Source of the DNA: Elusimicrobiota bacterium | GTDB lineage: Bacteria > Elusimicrobiota > Elusimicrobia > JACQPE01 | Direction of reading: 5' to 3' | NCBI GenBank assembly: GCA_016180815.1 | Contig: JACPAN010000008.1 | Span: 62,001-126,000 of the forward strand | DNA length: 64,000 bases | Program-made: the position numbers and the translations under genes | Notes under the pieces: model-generated | Seen by the model: the letters and a program-made list of their open reading frames with translations, nothing else | Database searches by the model: none | Told to the model about the DNA's origin: nothing | Shown here: positions 30,185 through 39,516 of the stretch, in pieces | Numbering within the stretch: position 1 is the stretch's first letter | Layout: every line of letters starts with the position of its first letter

Positions 30185-32698
30185 GTGGTGAAGAGTAGGC
30201 GATCGACTTTTACCGGTGGTTTTGACAAGGGTTTAACCTTGATCGAAATCGTGGTAACGTTGCTGATCGTCAGTACGGTTTTTGTCTCTTTTTCGACGAT
30301 TTTCAGCAGCGCTTCCAAATCCATGCATTTTTCCCGCGCCCGGACCCTGGCCTCGAATCTGGCCCAGGAGAAAATGCAGATCATCAAGCAGCTTTCCTAT
30401 CACAATATTTTAGTCACGACCACCACTTTATATCGAACAGAGTTCGACCCCGACCTTCCCTACGATGACGGTTATTATCCGGTCGAAGATATCAAAGAAG
30501 GCGGCATCAATTACGAGCGCCTGACCTATATTCAAATGGCCCAAGAAATCAGCGGAGAGCTTCAATTTCAAGGGGCGACGCCGGACACGGGCATGAAAGC
30601 CATCACCGTTTCCGTCATCTGGCAACAGGGTAATGAGGATAAGATCGTTCAGGTGCGCAATGTCGTTTCTAATCTTAATCTCGTCAACGCCAATGCCGCC
30701 GTCAAAGGCAACGTTGAAATCGAGGGAACCTCAACGGATATCGAGGGCGTTTTGTTGGTCGTCGCAGAAAATGCCGGCTGGCAGGATATTACCGATTCGG
30801 GAGGTGATTATTTAATCAATCTAAGGCCCGGTTCTTATAATTTAACCGCCTCAGCAGCCGGGTATTTCACGAAAACCATTCCTTTCACCGTGACGGACGG
30901 TCAAACGTTGCCCCAGGATATTGAATTGAAGGCCATGGACAAGGGAACGATTCAGGGCGAGGTTTGGATCAACAATCATTTGGTGATCAGCGCGGTTGTT
31001 GCCTCGACAACCCCGGCGGGCATGTTCGAAACTTTTGAATTGATCGAGCTTTATAATCCAACGACCTATAGCTGGACCATTAATGCCGGCAATTTGGAAG
31101 TGATGTATAGGAACAAAGATACCGGAGGTCCCGCCGATGATATTTTATTGACGTATACCACGGATACCGTGCGCTCTTGGCATTATTACTTGATCGCCAG
31201 CACGTCGCCTATTCTCTACGGCAATCAATGGCTTACTGCGGACGCCATTTACAGCGATTTGCAAGCCAAAAATACCATTGTTAACGATTCCGACGGCGGC
31301 ATCGGCATCCGTTATCCCGGAGCATCGACTTATTATGACCGGGTCGCTTGGTCAAATTCCAGCGGCGCTGATCCTCCTTCTGAATTTGTGGAAACGTCGG
31401 CCTTGGCTTTAGCAAGCGGATTAAATGCCGGCGAACAAATACACCGTTTTGCCAGGCCATGGGCCCTATGGAGCACCCTCGGCAGATGCTGCGATTCAAA
31501 TAGGAACTCGATTAATCTTTACCCATGGGTTATGGACGTTAAAAATTCAACCACCAGCCATCGGCCGAATTGCGGCGGTTTGGCCACGGGCGCCGTTGTT
31601 ACGGCGACGGATGGGCTTTCTCTATCGACAACCACCAAATTGGTATCCGGAGCAACAAGCGATTATTCAACGTTTACATTGACTTCAGTAGCCACGGGAA
31701 CCTGGTATGTCTATATTTCCAGCGACAGCTATACCCTGCAAATAGCGACGGCGGAAGTCACGGCAAATACCGTCATCAGCATTCCCAATAGCGTAACCGT
31801 TCCTACTTATCCCTATACCAGCATCTACGCATCAATTCTTTCCCAAGATAATACGGAAGGCTATATCAGCGGCTCGGTAAAAAATGTCGCTGGTTCAGCT
31901 ATCAATCCGGCTGTCAAGGTCAGCGCCGGTTTCTATGAGGAAGAGGCCAGCGCTTCGCACGGCGGTTATTTAATGGCTTTGACTCCCGGCACCTATGATA
32001 TCACCGCCAATCCTAATAACGGCAACAGCAGCTACGTATCCCAAACTTCGCAGTCAGTCGTCGTTGTATTGGGCAAGGTCACGTCCGGTGTTAATTTCAC
32101 TTTATCCCAGGGTGGAAAAATTCGAGGTTTTTCAACGCGCGACGGCATCAATGCTTTGCCCGGCATCGCCTACACCGCCTATAACGAAAATGATATTGCG
32201 ATGGCTAACGAAGTATCCGGCTCGGACGGCCGTTTTCTTTTGACCGATTTGGCGACTGGAACGTATTCCGTTGAGCCGATCCTGGGATCGGGCGAGACAT
32301 CTTCGCCCGCTTCCATTTCCACGACGGTTGCCATCGGTGATGATCTTCATATCGGCACATTCACCATCAGCAACGCCTTCGGCAAAATAACCGGCACGTT
32401 CAAATCCGGCGGCGAAATCATTAAAACCGGGGTCCTGGTTATCGTCACCACGACAACAATCACGACGCCGCCGGCTTTAAGTTCCAATACGTTAACCGGC
32501 GCTCCTTACTACATGACGAACAGCTATGAAGACGGGACCTACAGCGTTGATGTCAGGGGTTCCACTTCAACCAAATACGAAGTTTATGCGTACTATTTCA
32601 CTTTCAGCGGGGACACGCCGGTAATCAATTCGAGCGCCACATCCAATGTCACGGTCACCGCCGGACAAACAACTCCCGATATCAACCTGTCATGGTAA
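30185..32698 (+). CDS. giant type IV prepilin-like protein with lamin-tail and carboxypeptidase-regulatory-like domains
   Basis: The N-terminus has a type III signal: a basic leader ending in DKG16, then LTLIE with Glu21 at +5 and a hydrophobic helix IVVTLLIVSTVFVSFSTIF. This marks processing by a prepilin peptidase and assembly in a pilus or pseudopilus. The other 800 residues are far longer than a PilV-type minor pilin. Regions about 173-260, 460-540 and 545-835 are carboxypeptidase-regulatory-like beta sandwiches (TDSGGDYLINLRPGSYNLTA). Region about 275-445 has FELIELYNPTTYSWTINAGN and VDRVAW-like features of a lamin-tail domain. I infer an adhesive tip subunit. A GTG start, perhaps leaderless, is used. 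Confidence 0.8.
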   Translation: MVKSRRSTFTGGFDKGLTLIEIVVTLLIVSTVFVSFSTIFSSASKSMHFSRARTLASNLAQEKMQIIKQLSYHNILVTTTTLYRTEFDPDLPYDDGYYPVEDIKEGGINYERLTYIQMAQEISGELQFQGATPDTGMKAITVSVIWQQGNEDKIVQVRNVVSNLNLVNANAAVKGNVEIEGTSTDIEGVLLVVAENAGWQDITDSGGDYLINLRPGSYNLTASAAGYFTKTIPFTVTDGQTLPQDIELKAMDKGTIQGEVWINNHLVISAVVASTTPAGMFETFELIELYNPTTYSWTINAGNLEVMYRNKDTGGPADDILLTYTTDTVRSWHYYLIASTSPILYGNQWLTADAIYSDLQAKNTIVNDSDGGIGIRYPGASTYYDRVAWSNSSGADPPSEFVETSALALASGLNAGEQIHRFARPWALWSTLGRCCDSNRNSINLYPWVMDVKNSTTSHRPNCGGLATGAVVTATDGLSLSTTTKLVSGATSDYSTFTLTSVATGTWYVYISSDSYTLQIATAEVTANTVISIPNSVTVPTYPYTSIYASILSQDNTEGYISGSVKNVAGSAINPAVKVSAGFYEEEASASHGGYLMALTPGTYDITANPNNGNSSYVSQTSQSVVVVLGKVTSGVNFTLSQGGKIRGFSTRDGINALPGIAYTAYNENDIAMANEVSGSDGRFLLTDLATGTYSVEPILGSGETSSPASISTTVAIGDDLHIGTFTISNAFGKITGTFKSGGEIIKTGVLVIVTTTTITTPPALSSNTLTGAPYYMTNSYEDGTYSVDVRGSTSTKYEVYAYYFTFSGDTPVINSSATSNVTVTAGQTTPDINLSW

Positions 32699-33204
32699 AA
32701 CAACGATTAAGCTCATACGGCGTGACTTTGCCTGAAATTATGATTACCATGGCTATTTTAGGCGGCATGATGTTGGTGTTGGGCGAAGTGTTGCAGCAAA
32801 CCAACAGATTCTATATTTTGAATCGTGCCAGGCATGAACTTCAAGCGGAAGCCCGCGGCATTATGGAAACGGTCAACAGAAATCTCCGCCAAGCAAAAAC
32901 CAGCTCGATTAAAATCGATCGAGCGACGAGCAGTCAGCCGTATTATTCCCGTGTCAGTTTTACGGACGTCAACAACACGAATTATGTTATTTATCAGGAC
33001 AATAAAAAATTGAAATTGACGGCGGGCACCGTTACCGACCGCGTGCTGTCTAATAATATTCGCTATTTGGCATTTTCATTTCCCAAGTCGGATGACTTGG
33101 CGATTATCTCCGTAGCCATGACGCTCGAAAAAACGATCAGCCTCCAAAAAAGGCAATATGCTTTGCATATGGCTTCGGAAAAAATCAGGGTGATGAACGA
33201 ATGA
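32692..33204 (+). CDS. type IV minor prepilin, PilW-like
   Basis: The 170-residue protein has a leader MVKQRLSSYG10 followed by VTLPE with Glu15 at +5 and the helix IMITMAILGGMMLVLGEVLQ. The globular part (60-170) has beta strands such as SRVSFTDVNNTNYVIYQDNK. It overlaps the end of the giant prepilin gene by 7 bases and is overlapped by the next gene by 4 bases, so the three are coupled. The position in a minor-pilin set suggests a PilW/GspJ-like role in the priming complex. Confidence 0.82.
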   Translation: MVKQRLSSYGVTLPEIMITMAILGGMMLVLGEVLQQTNRFYILNRARHELQAEARGIMETVNRNLRQAKTSSIKIDRATSSQPYYSRVSFTDVNNTNYVIYQDNKKLKLTAGTVTDRVLSNNIRYLAFSFPKSDDLAIISVAMTLEKTISLQKRQYALHMASEKIRVMNE

Positions 33205-34538
33205 AAAGAAATGAGCGCGGCGTCGCCCTGATCACCGTCTTGATGACCATGCTGGTTCTCCTGATCACGGTTCCCGCCATCGTCGATTGGCTGACCACGG
33301 AATCCAAGCTTACGATCAAGGTCCAGAAATCCACCCGCGCCTTTAACCTGACCGACGCGGCCGTGGACCGGGGTATTTGGAAATTGAAGTCCTCAACCTC
33401 TAGCTGGACTAATGCGGTCAACGGAACCGTGATCACGAATTACAATTTTGATAAGACCTACGATGATATTGCCGGAGGGTACTACCGCATCAAAATAACT
33501 TCGGGTCCGAGCGACAATCAAGCCACCATTTATGGCGAGGGACGGGACGTTGACGCAAAAGAAACCCGCGCCATAAAATGCATTGTTGAAAATACGGTGG
33601 TCAACAGCGCGTTGTTTTCCGAATCCCAGCTCGATGTCAAAAATCACGTGGCCATCGTCAATTGGGGACCGATTATGTCCAATGACAATATCGATATGAC
33701 GGATAACGCTTCGGCGGGGCGTTATTTCCCGCGCAAATACGCGAAGCAGGTCGTGGACGGACACGGCGGCGATCCCAGAGACACCAATGGGCTTAATCCC
33801 CCGAATACAGATAATGTGGAATGGTGGTCGGATTATGATGTCCCTGATTTGCCGCTTATTCAATTCAACGAATGGCGCTCGTCAGCCAGCGCCAACGGCA
33901 CGTTGAACGTTTATCGTTACTGGGACGACAAACTGGGCGCTTATGTCACCGGCGATTCAGCCAGCCCTTATTTTGAAGATTCAGACGCCTACGCAGGCTC
34001 GCAAGATAACCTGAATTGGTACTGGGACGGCAATGTCGAATTCACGGATACCATCGGCATTAAAGGCAATGTCGTCATCCGGGGGAATATGCATATATCC
34101 GGAACTTATGTCATGAGTTACACGGCTGATGTGCCCAGTAATGCTTGGAAAGAATATCAAAAGAAGGATACTTCCCTGGCGGATGAATACCCGGCCGACG
34201 CCGGACTCAACACGAACGACCTGACCTTCGGATTTGGCACGGAAAATTGGAATTCAGGCGCCGTCTATACCAGCAATCCTGATGTCCCCGCGGCTGCCGA
34301 CACAAAAATTGACTTCAAAGGATTCGTGTATGTCGGCGGCAATATGACATTTTCTTCGCAGGTCAATATTCACGGCGCCCTTTGGGTTGTGGGCACGACC
34401 GAGCGGACGACGGGAACAGGATTGATTTATATCTATTACAACAACAAACTGAAGGATATTCCGGTTTCAAACGTGGTCCTCGTGCGCATTTCCTGGGACG
34501 AAACGTCGCCCAGCAGCCAAGCCTGGGCAGCACCGTAA
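33201..34538 (+). CDS. PilX/GspK-like pilin-associated protein
   Basis: The N-terminus MKRNERG7-VALITVLMTMLVLL is the PilX/GspK form of the pilin signal: the residue at +5 is Thr, not Glu, as in tip pseudopilins. The mature 438-residue part contains TDAAVDRGIWKLKSS right after the helix, the usual PilX_N pattern, then a long beta-rich region with NVVIRGNMHISGTYVMS and GFVYVGGNMTFSSQVNIHGA. It may form the tip together with the two preceding products. No major pilin, PilB, PilC or PilD is in the window. Confidence 0.78.
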   Translation: MKRNERGVALITVLMTMLVLLITVPAIVDWLTTESKLTIKVQKSTRAFNLTDAAVDRGIWKLKSSTSSWTNAVNGTVITNYNFDKTYDDIAGGYYRIKITSGPSDNQATIYGEGRDVDAKETRAIKCIVENTVVNSALFSESQLDVKNHVAIVNWGPIMSNDNIDMTDNASAGRYFPRKYAKQVVDGHGGDPRDTNGLNPPNTDNVEWWSDYDVPDLPLIQFNEWRSSASANGTLNVYRYWDDKLGAYVTGDSASPYFEDSDAYAGSQDNLNWYWDGNVEFTDTIGIKGNVVIRGNMHISGTYVMSYTADVPSNAWKEYQKKDTSLADEYPADAGLNTNDLTFGFGTENWNSGAVYTSNPDVPAAADTKIDFKGFVYVGGNMTFSSQVNIHGALWVVGTTERTTGTGLIYIYYNNKLKDIPVSNVVLVRISWDETSPSSQAWAAP

Positions 34539-34568
34539 TGCGCCCATCATTACCGGCCGACTGATTTA

Positions 34569-36239
34569 ATGAAACGGCTTTCCGGCGGAGCGTTCATCGC
34601 CGGGCTTCTATCAGCCCTCGTGACATCCGGATTTTCATTTATGGTTCTTGAGATTTTATTTTTGCGCGAACTGTTGATTACGCTGGGCGGGGCGATCTAT
34701 GCCTCAAGCGCCATGTTAGGCGCGGTGATGCTGGGATTATTTTTGGGCAGTCAGATATTCGGTTATTTGACCATGCGCTTATCCAAAGTGACCGCTCTTT
34801 TTATTGTCATGGAGCTTTGTTTGGCCGGCGTATGCGCGGGGATTATCCCGGTCTTGCGTTCGTTCGGTCTCATTGCTCATTGGCCGGCGCGCTATATTTT
34901 TTCATTTATCGTCATTATGCTGCCCTCGGTGCTTGTCGGCGGCGAAATTCCGGTTGCCATGCAAATGATCGAGCGGTATATTTCCAAAGGCCGCACAGGT
35001 TTTTATACCGGTTTGATTTACGGAGCCGATACCATGGGCGCTCTGATCGGCGCCCTCCTCTTGCCGTTTGCGCTTTTGCCCGAATTGGGCGCTTACAAAT
35101 CCAGCCTTGTGGCTGCGGCGGGCGAGCTCGCCAGCGCTTTGATTATTGTCGCTTTAAGCAAGCAAGCCATTTTTACGTTCACCGGTGGGACTCTTGGGCT
35201 TCTCATCGTTTCAGCTTTTGCATTTGCCTGGAGCCCTCGACTAGACGCCGACAGCGCGGTCTGGGCCATGCGTTATCGCTATAAATTCCTTAAATCCCCC
35301 GAGCTCTTGTCTCATAGCTTTCAGGATTCGATTTATCAGCGTATCCAGATGGCCGATATTAAGCTGGGATCCCTAAATCAGCCTATTCGCGTATTGTTTT
35401 TAGACGGCCTGATTCAATCGTCAACCTCCCCTCAGCGGACGTATCAGGAGATGATTTATTTCGGGCTTACGGCCCACCCTAATCCCAAACATCTGCTTTT
35501 TATCGGCTGCGGAGACGGGGATTTGATCGCCGCCGCCCTGGCTGATCCCCGTATCGAATCCATTGATCAGGTGGATATTGACCGGGCGGTTATTGAAACG
35601 GCCGGAGCCCGCCTTCCCGAACTTAACCACGTCAAGGGCCTTTCCATATGGGACAATCCCAAGGTCCACCTTGCGATCGGCGACGGGCGGCAATTCATCA
35701 GACAAAATAACCGGCATTATGATTTGATTTTTTCCGATCTTCCGGATGCTTCGCAGGAAGGCTCGGGTATTTTTTATTCCGTTGAATTCATGCAAGAAAT
35801 TCATAGGCGGCTTAATCCCGGCGGTATTTATATGACGCATGATTATCTGGCGCCGGAGGTTTCCCGCAATCGCCGGCTTCAATTGACGTCTTTGGTTTTG
35901 GGCGCCCGCACTCTAAAAGCCGCTTTCGGTGAGTATGTTTATTTGATGAGCCCGAAACTTTGGCCCAATAAAAAAGCCTCTGAGGATAATAGGCAGGTCA
36001 CCTTTTTAATGGCCTCCAAAGGCCGGCCTATCGCCGTTGATGAGCAGGCTTGGAGCAAGCGATTTCAATCATTCGATCCTCAGCCCCAATGGTTCAACCC
36101 GGAACGCTTAAAGAGATGGCTTGACAACAGCTACCATCCCGAAGGGCTTGATGATCTGCCTGTTTCCACGGATGATCGGCCGGTTATTTTGCATCCTAGG
36201 CGCTGGAGCCAAGCTAAAGCCGTCCTGGCTATTGAATAA
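34569..36239 (+). CDS. membrane spermidine-synthase-like protein
   Basis: The first 225 residues hold six to seven membrane helices (for instance FMVLEILFLRELLITLGGAI and ASSAMLGAVMLGLFLGSQIF). Residues about 250-530 form an aminopropyltransferase-like Rossmann domain with LLFIGCGDGDLIAAAL, DQVDIDRAVIE, IGDGRQFIRQNNRHYDLIFS and DLPDA. This two-part layout is common in uncharacterised bacterial fused SpeE-like proteins, and real polyamine activity is not shown. It follows the pilin genes after 30 bases and may be co-transcribed with them. Substrate recognition residues cannot be assigned. Confidence 0.82.
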   Translation: MKRLSGGAFIAGLLSALVTSGFSFMVLEILFLRELLITLGGAIYASSAMLGAVMLGLFLGSQIFGYLTMRLSKVTALFIVMELCLAGVCAGIIPVLRSFGLIAHWPARYIFSFIVIMLPSVLVGGEIPVAMQMIERYISKGRTGFYTGLIYGADTMGALIGALLLPFALLPELGAYKSSLVAAAGELASALIIVALSKQAIFTFTGGTLGLLIVSAFAFAWSPRLDADSAVWAMRYRYKFLKSPELLSHSFQDSIYQRIQMADIKLGSLNQPIRVLFLDGLIQSSTSPQRTYQEMIYFGLTAHPNPKHLLFIGCGDGDLIAAALADPRIESIDQVDIDRAVIETAGARLPELNHVKGLSIWDNPKVHLAIGDGRQFIRQNNRHYDLIFSDLPDASQEGSGIFYSVEFMQEIHRRLNPGGIYMTHDYLAPEVSRNRRLQLTSLVLGARTLKAAFGEYVYLMSPKLWPNKKASEDNRQVTFLMASKGRPIAVDEQAWSKRFQSFDPQPQWFNPERLKRWLDNSYHPEGLDDLPVSTDDRPVILHPRRWSQAKAVLAIE

Positions 36240-36259
36240 TTTAACGCCAAGGCATCGGC

Positions 36260-36961
36260 ATGAACGTTGATCTGCTGAAAGCTAAACTTCGGGCCTTGGC
36301 AAGCCCGAAAAAAGCCGTGATCCTTCAAGGTTTTTTCAAAACCGGCCCAGGCCAATATGGCGAAGGCGACCGTTTTATCGGCGTAACCGTGCCCCAAATC
36401 CGGCATATTGCGCGTTCGGGTCCGGACTTGCCGCTTGAGGGCATACGGGAGTTGCTGCGTCGCGGCGTTCACGAAGAAAGGCTTTTGGGATTGTTGATTT
36501 TGACGGAGCGTTTTCAGGGGGCTTTCGGCAAGGAGCGCTCCAAGCTTTTTAAGTTCTATCTGCATCATTTGACTTGGGTGAATAATTGGGATTTGGTGGA
36601 TTCATCGGCCCATCATATCGTCGGGGCTTATCTGGAAGACAAGGACCGGTCTCTTCTTGACCGCCTGGCCGCTTCATCAAGGCTCTGGGACCGGCGCGTG
36701 GCCATGGTGGCCACGCTTCATTTCATACGCAAAGGCCAATTTGACGACACCCTTCGTCTAGCGCGTTCCTTGCTCAATGATCAAGAGGATTTGATGCATA
36801 AAGCGGCCGGATGGATGCTGCGCGAAGTGGGCAAACGCAACGAGGCGGTTTTAACAGGATTTCTTGAGGCGCATGCGCCTTCGATGCCCAGAACCATGCT
36901 GCGCTACGCTATTGAACGTTTAAGCGCGGCCAAGAAAAAACGATTTCTCAATAAGAAATAA
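36260..36961 (+). CDS. AlkD-type DNA alkylation repair protein
   Basis: This 233-residue HEAT-repeat protein matches the AlkC/AlkD family: QYGEGDRFIGVTVPQIRHIA near 34-54, VHEERLLGLLILTERF, VNNWDLVDSSAHHIVGAYLE, SRLWDRRVAMVATLHFIRKG and LMHKAAGWMLREVGKRN. AlkD removes positively charged alkylated bases such as 7-methylguanine without base flipping. The WDLVD aspartate that is catalytically important in AlkD is present. It lies 20 bases after the membrane synthase gene and may share its transcript. Confidence 0.92.
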   Translation: MNVDLLKAKLRALASPKKAVILQGFFKTGPGQYGEGDRFIGVTVPQIRHIARSGPDLPLEGIRELLRRGVHEERLLGLLILTERFQGAFGKERSKLFKFYLHHLTWVNNWDLVDSSAHHIVGAYLEDKDRSLLDRLAASSRLWDRRVAMVATLHFIRKGQFDDTLRLARSLLNDQEDLMHKAAGWMLREVGKRNEAVLTGFLEAHAPSMPRTMLRYAIERLSAAKKKRFLNKK

Positions 36962-36965
36962 AAAG

Positions 36966-36984
36966 AGGCTCATGAGCCTTGTTT
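36966..36984. terminator. palindromic hairpin after the AlkD-type gene
   Basis: AGGCTCATGAGCCT (36966-36979) is a perfect 14-base palindrome followed by TGTTT, with an A run on the other side. It may end the plus-strand operon and the facing minus-strand genes, but the absent loop makes it weak. Confidence 0.35.
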
Positions 36985-37038
36985 AAAAACAGGGACGTCT
37001 TTAGGGTAACAGGATACAGGGGCCGGGTCAAGCGATTT

Positions 37039-38418
37039 TTATGCGCGCGGGCGCAGCGTCATTTTTAAGCCGTAGCGGGGCCGCAGGGTGATGAGCGGCT
37101 CGGGCTCGACGGGATGGCCTGGGACCAAATCGAGGCAGTAGCGCTGGGCGATGGCGGCCAGGAGCAAAGGAGCCTCCATCATGGCGAAATCCTTGCCGAT
37201 GCACAGATGCCCGCCCCCGCCGAAAGGAAAATAGGCGAAGCGATGCCTGTCTTGATTTTTCCCCTCTTCAAAACGGCCGGGATCGAATCCCTCGGGATTT
37301 TTCCAGAATTTCGGATGCCGGTGAGTGACATAGGAGCTCATGAAAACAGTCGCTTTCTTCGGAATTTTATAACCGCCGATCACGTCGTCCTTGACCGCGG
37401 CGCGCGAGATGATCCAAGCCGGCGGATAAAGCCGCATTGATTCCTGGAGCACCATTTTTGTGTAAGCAAGCTTGGGCAAATCCTCAAGACCCGGCGTTTT
37501 TCCCTGAAGCGTTTGGTCAAGTTCATCGTGAAGGCGCTCGGCGACCGTGGGCTGGGTCGATAAAAGATACCAGGTCCAGGCCAGGGTATTGGCCGTTGTT
37601 TCATGGCCGGCGAGCAATATGGTCAGGAGCTCATCCCTGAGTTGTTTGTCGTCCATGCCCTCATTCGTCTCAGGGTCCTTGGCGTGCATGAGCATGGACA
37701 AAAGATCATCGGCGTTGTTTTTGCCGCTGCGGCGTTCATCAATGATGTCGTAAACGATTTTATCCAAGGTGCGGATCGCTTTCTGAAATTGTTGGTTTCT
37801 CGGCGTGGGCACGCAATGGGGCAGCTCAATGGGACAAGAGGTATCGTCGCTGACATGTTTATTGATTACGGTCAGCGCATCGCCGACGGCTCGCGCCACG
37901 CGGCTGACGTCGGCGCTTAGAAGGGTGTCCGCCGCAATGTGCAGAGCCAATCGCATCATTTCTTCCGCCGCGTCGAAGGTTTCCCCCGTGGTTTCATAGC
38001 TTTGCCATCTGCTGAGCATGGCTTCGGTCGCCTGAACCATTCGGCCGGCGAACATAGCGATTTTTTGCCGGTGAAAGGCGGGTTGGACGGTCCGTCGCTG
38101 CTTGAGCCAAAAAGATCCGTCGGTGGTCAGCAGGCCCCGCCCCAGAGCCGGCATCATTTTTTCATAGCTGATGGTTTGCCTGGAATAATTGGCGTTATTG
38201 TCCACAAAAACGCGTTGGACATGGTCGGGGTGAGCCAAGAGATAGGTTTCAATGGGGCCGAATTGAAACCGGACCAAATCGCCGTAATCCCGCATGCCGC
38301 CCAAGAGCATTTTGAGCGGATTGTTCCTGATATTGGAGAGGCTTTCCGGAATCCGGTACCAAGGTGGACCGGGCGCACGCTTTTGAGCGGCGGAGGCTTT
38401 GGCTAATTTAACAGCCAT
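37039..38418 (-). CDS. cytochrome P450
   Basis: The 459-residue soluble P450 has AGHETTANTLAW at 270-281 (I-helix oxygen activation), ESMR with Glu326 and Arg329 (K-helix ExxR), and the heme loop FGGGGHLCIGKDFA with Cys406 as thiolate ligand. The form, including NYSRQTISYEKMMP and LLTTDGSFWLKQRRT, is like CYP102/CYP4-type bacterial fatty-acid or terpenoid hydroxylases. No ferredoxin, reductase or terpene gene adjoins it, so electron donors and substrate are unknown. It stands alone between an exported-protein gene and the plus-strand AlkD-type gene. Confidence 0.93.
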   Translation of the reverse strand: MAVKLAKASAAQKRAPGPPWYRIPESLSNIRNNPLKMLLGGMRDYGDLVRFQFGPIETYLLAHPDHVQRVFVDNNANYSRQTISYEKMMPALGRGLLTTDGSFWLKQRRTVQPAFHRQKIAMFAGRMVQATEAMLSRWQSYETTGETFDAAEEMMRLALHIAADTLLSADVSRVARAVGDALTVINKHVSDDTSCPIELPHCVPTPRNQQFQKAIRTLDKIVYDIIDERRSGKNNADDLLSMLMHAKDPETNEGMDDKQLRDELLTILLAGHETTANTLAWTWYLLSTQPTVAERLHDELDQTLQGKTPGLEDLPKLAYTKMVLQESMRLYPPAWIISRAAVKDDVIGGYKIPKKATVFMSSYVTHRHPKFWKNPEGFDPGRFEEGKNQDRHRFAYFPFGGGGHLCIGKDFAMMEAPLLLAAIAQRYCLDLVPGHPVEPEPLITLRPRYGLKMTLRPRA

Positions 38419-38449
38419 CGCTTGCGATTATATCTTTCCGGAGGATGAG

Positions 38450-39415
38450 CTACTTTTCGTAATCACCGAAAGACCAGGTCAGGGAAAACCGGGTCATTTC
38501 CAAGCCTTCGTAAATCGTAGGCATATAGAGCGAGCTCAGCGCGCCGCTTAGGCTGAATCCTAAACCCCAGGGCCTGTATAAAATATTAAACCCAATGGAC
38601 GGCAAGGGAAAGTTTTTTGCTTCCAGAGTTTCTTCGCTGCCGGCCGCGAACCCGGCGTTACTCGATTCTTTAATGCGGATTTTAATGTCGCCGTCATTGA
38701 CCACGGGTATGCCGACATAAATGAAGGGCGTCAGTCGCAATAGGCCGCCTAAATTCCGGTCCGCTTGAAAGCCGAAGGCCGGTCCGAATTGTTTGGAATT
38801 TCCTTCAACCGTGCCGCCCATTTTGGCGCCGTTGGCCGCTTGCTCGGCCCAAGTGGTTTTGGAATCCGTTTGGCTGTAGAAGATTCCCATAAAACCCACC
38901 AGGCTCCATTGCTTCGACCGGAGGAAATTGTTAGCCCCTCCCAGATAAACCGCGTAGCTTTGAGTTGGGCCTTGCAGAAGATTGGTGTCGTCGTTTTGCT
39001 TGACGGAGGCGGGCGCGTCTTCGCCGGAGCCTGTGCCGCTCATGGAGCCTGTCATGCTCACAGCCGACACAAAACCATGGATTTGCCTTTTTTCAGTAAT
39101 GGCGTAGCTGGCCCCCAGGCTTCCTCCGGAACCGCCCAGGCTTTCCCCGTACCAGCGTTCCCCCGGCGCGCTTTGGTCTTTAAAGGAAGCGAGCCGAGCG
39201 GTTTTAACCGTAAAGTAGGTGGGTTTAATGGTCATCCGCCACTGGCCTGCCGAATAATGGCTCATGGGCAAGGGTGGATCAGAAGCGATTGCGCCCACGG
39301 CGTTTCTGGCTGAAACCATAGGCGCATCCAAATAACGGAAATGTTCGCCTCCGTGCCCGGCTAAAGCGTAAAAGGGGATCGCCTCAAGCAGAACAAGCAG
39401 GAATATCCTAAACAT
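38450..39415 (-). CDS. exported barrel-like protein of unknown function
   Basis: From the ATG at 39415 the product has 321 residues with a signal peptide (MFRIFLLVLLEAIPFYALAG). A longer in-frame reading upstream lacks any signal-like character, so I take this start. The mature part alternates short polar turns and amphipathic strands (LGASYAITEKRQIHGFVSAV, WSLVGFMGIFYSQTDSKTTW, LRLTPFIYVGIPVVNDGD) and ends FSLTWSFGDYEK, with an aromatic residue close to the C-terminus. This fits an outer-membrane beta-barrel, perhaps a porin- or phenol-degradation-type MetA fold. No assignment beyond that is possible. Confidence 0.65.
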   Translation of the reverse strand: MFRIFLLVLLEAIPFYALAGHGGEHFRYLDAPMVSARNAVGAIASDPPLPMSHYSAGQWRMTIKPTYFTVKTARLASFKDQSAPGERWYGESLGGSGGSLGASYAITEKRQIHGFVSAVSMTGSMSGTGSGEDAPASVKQNDDTNLLQGPTQSYAVYLGGANNFLRSKQWSLVGFMGIFYSQTDSKTTWAEQAANGAKMGGTVEGNSKQFGPAFGFQADRNLGGLLRLTPFIYVGIPVVNDGDIKIRIKESSNAGFAAGSEETLEAKNFPLPSIGFNILYRPWGLGFSLSGALSSLYMPTIYEGLEMTRFSLTWSFGDYEK

Positions 39416-39516
39416 GGAGTCGCTTGATCGTATCAATAAAAAGCTCTCCTTGAAAGGAGCGGCTTCCGGGGTTAATCTTAAATACGCGAATGATTTGGGC
39501 AAACGGAGGAGTATCG

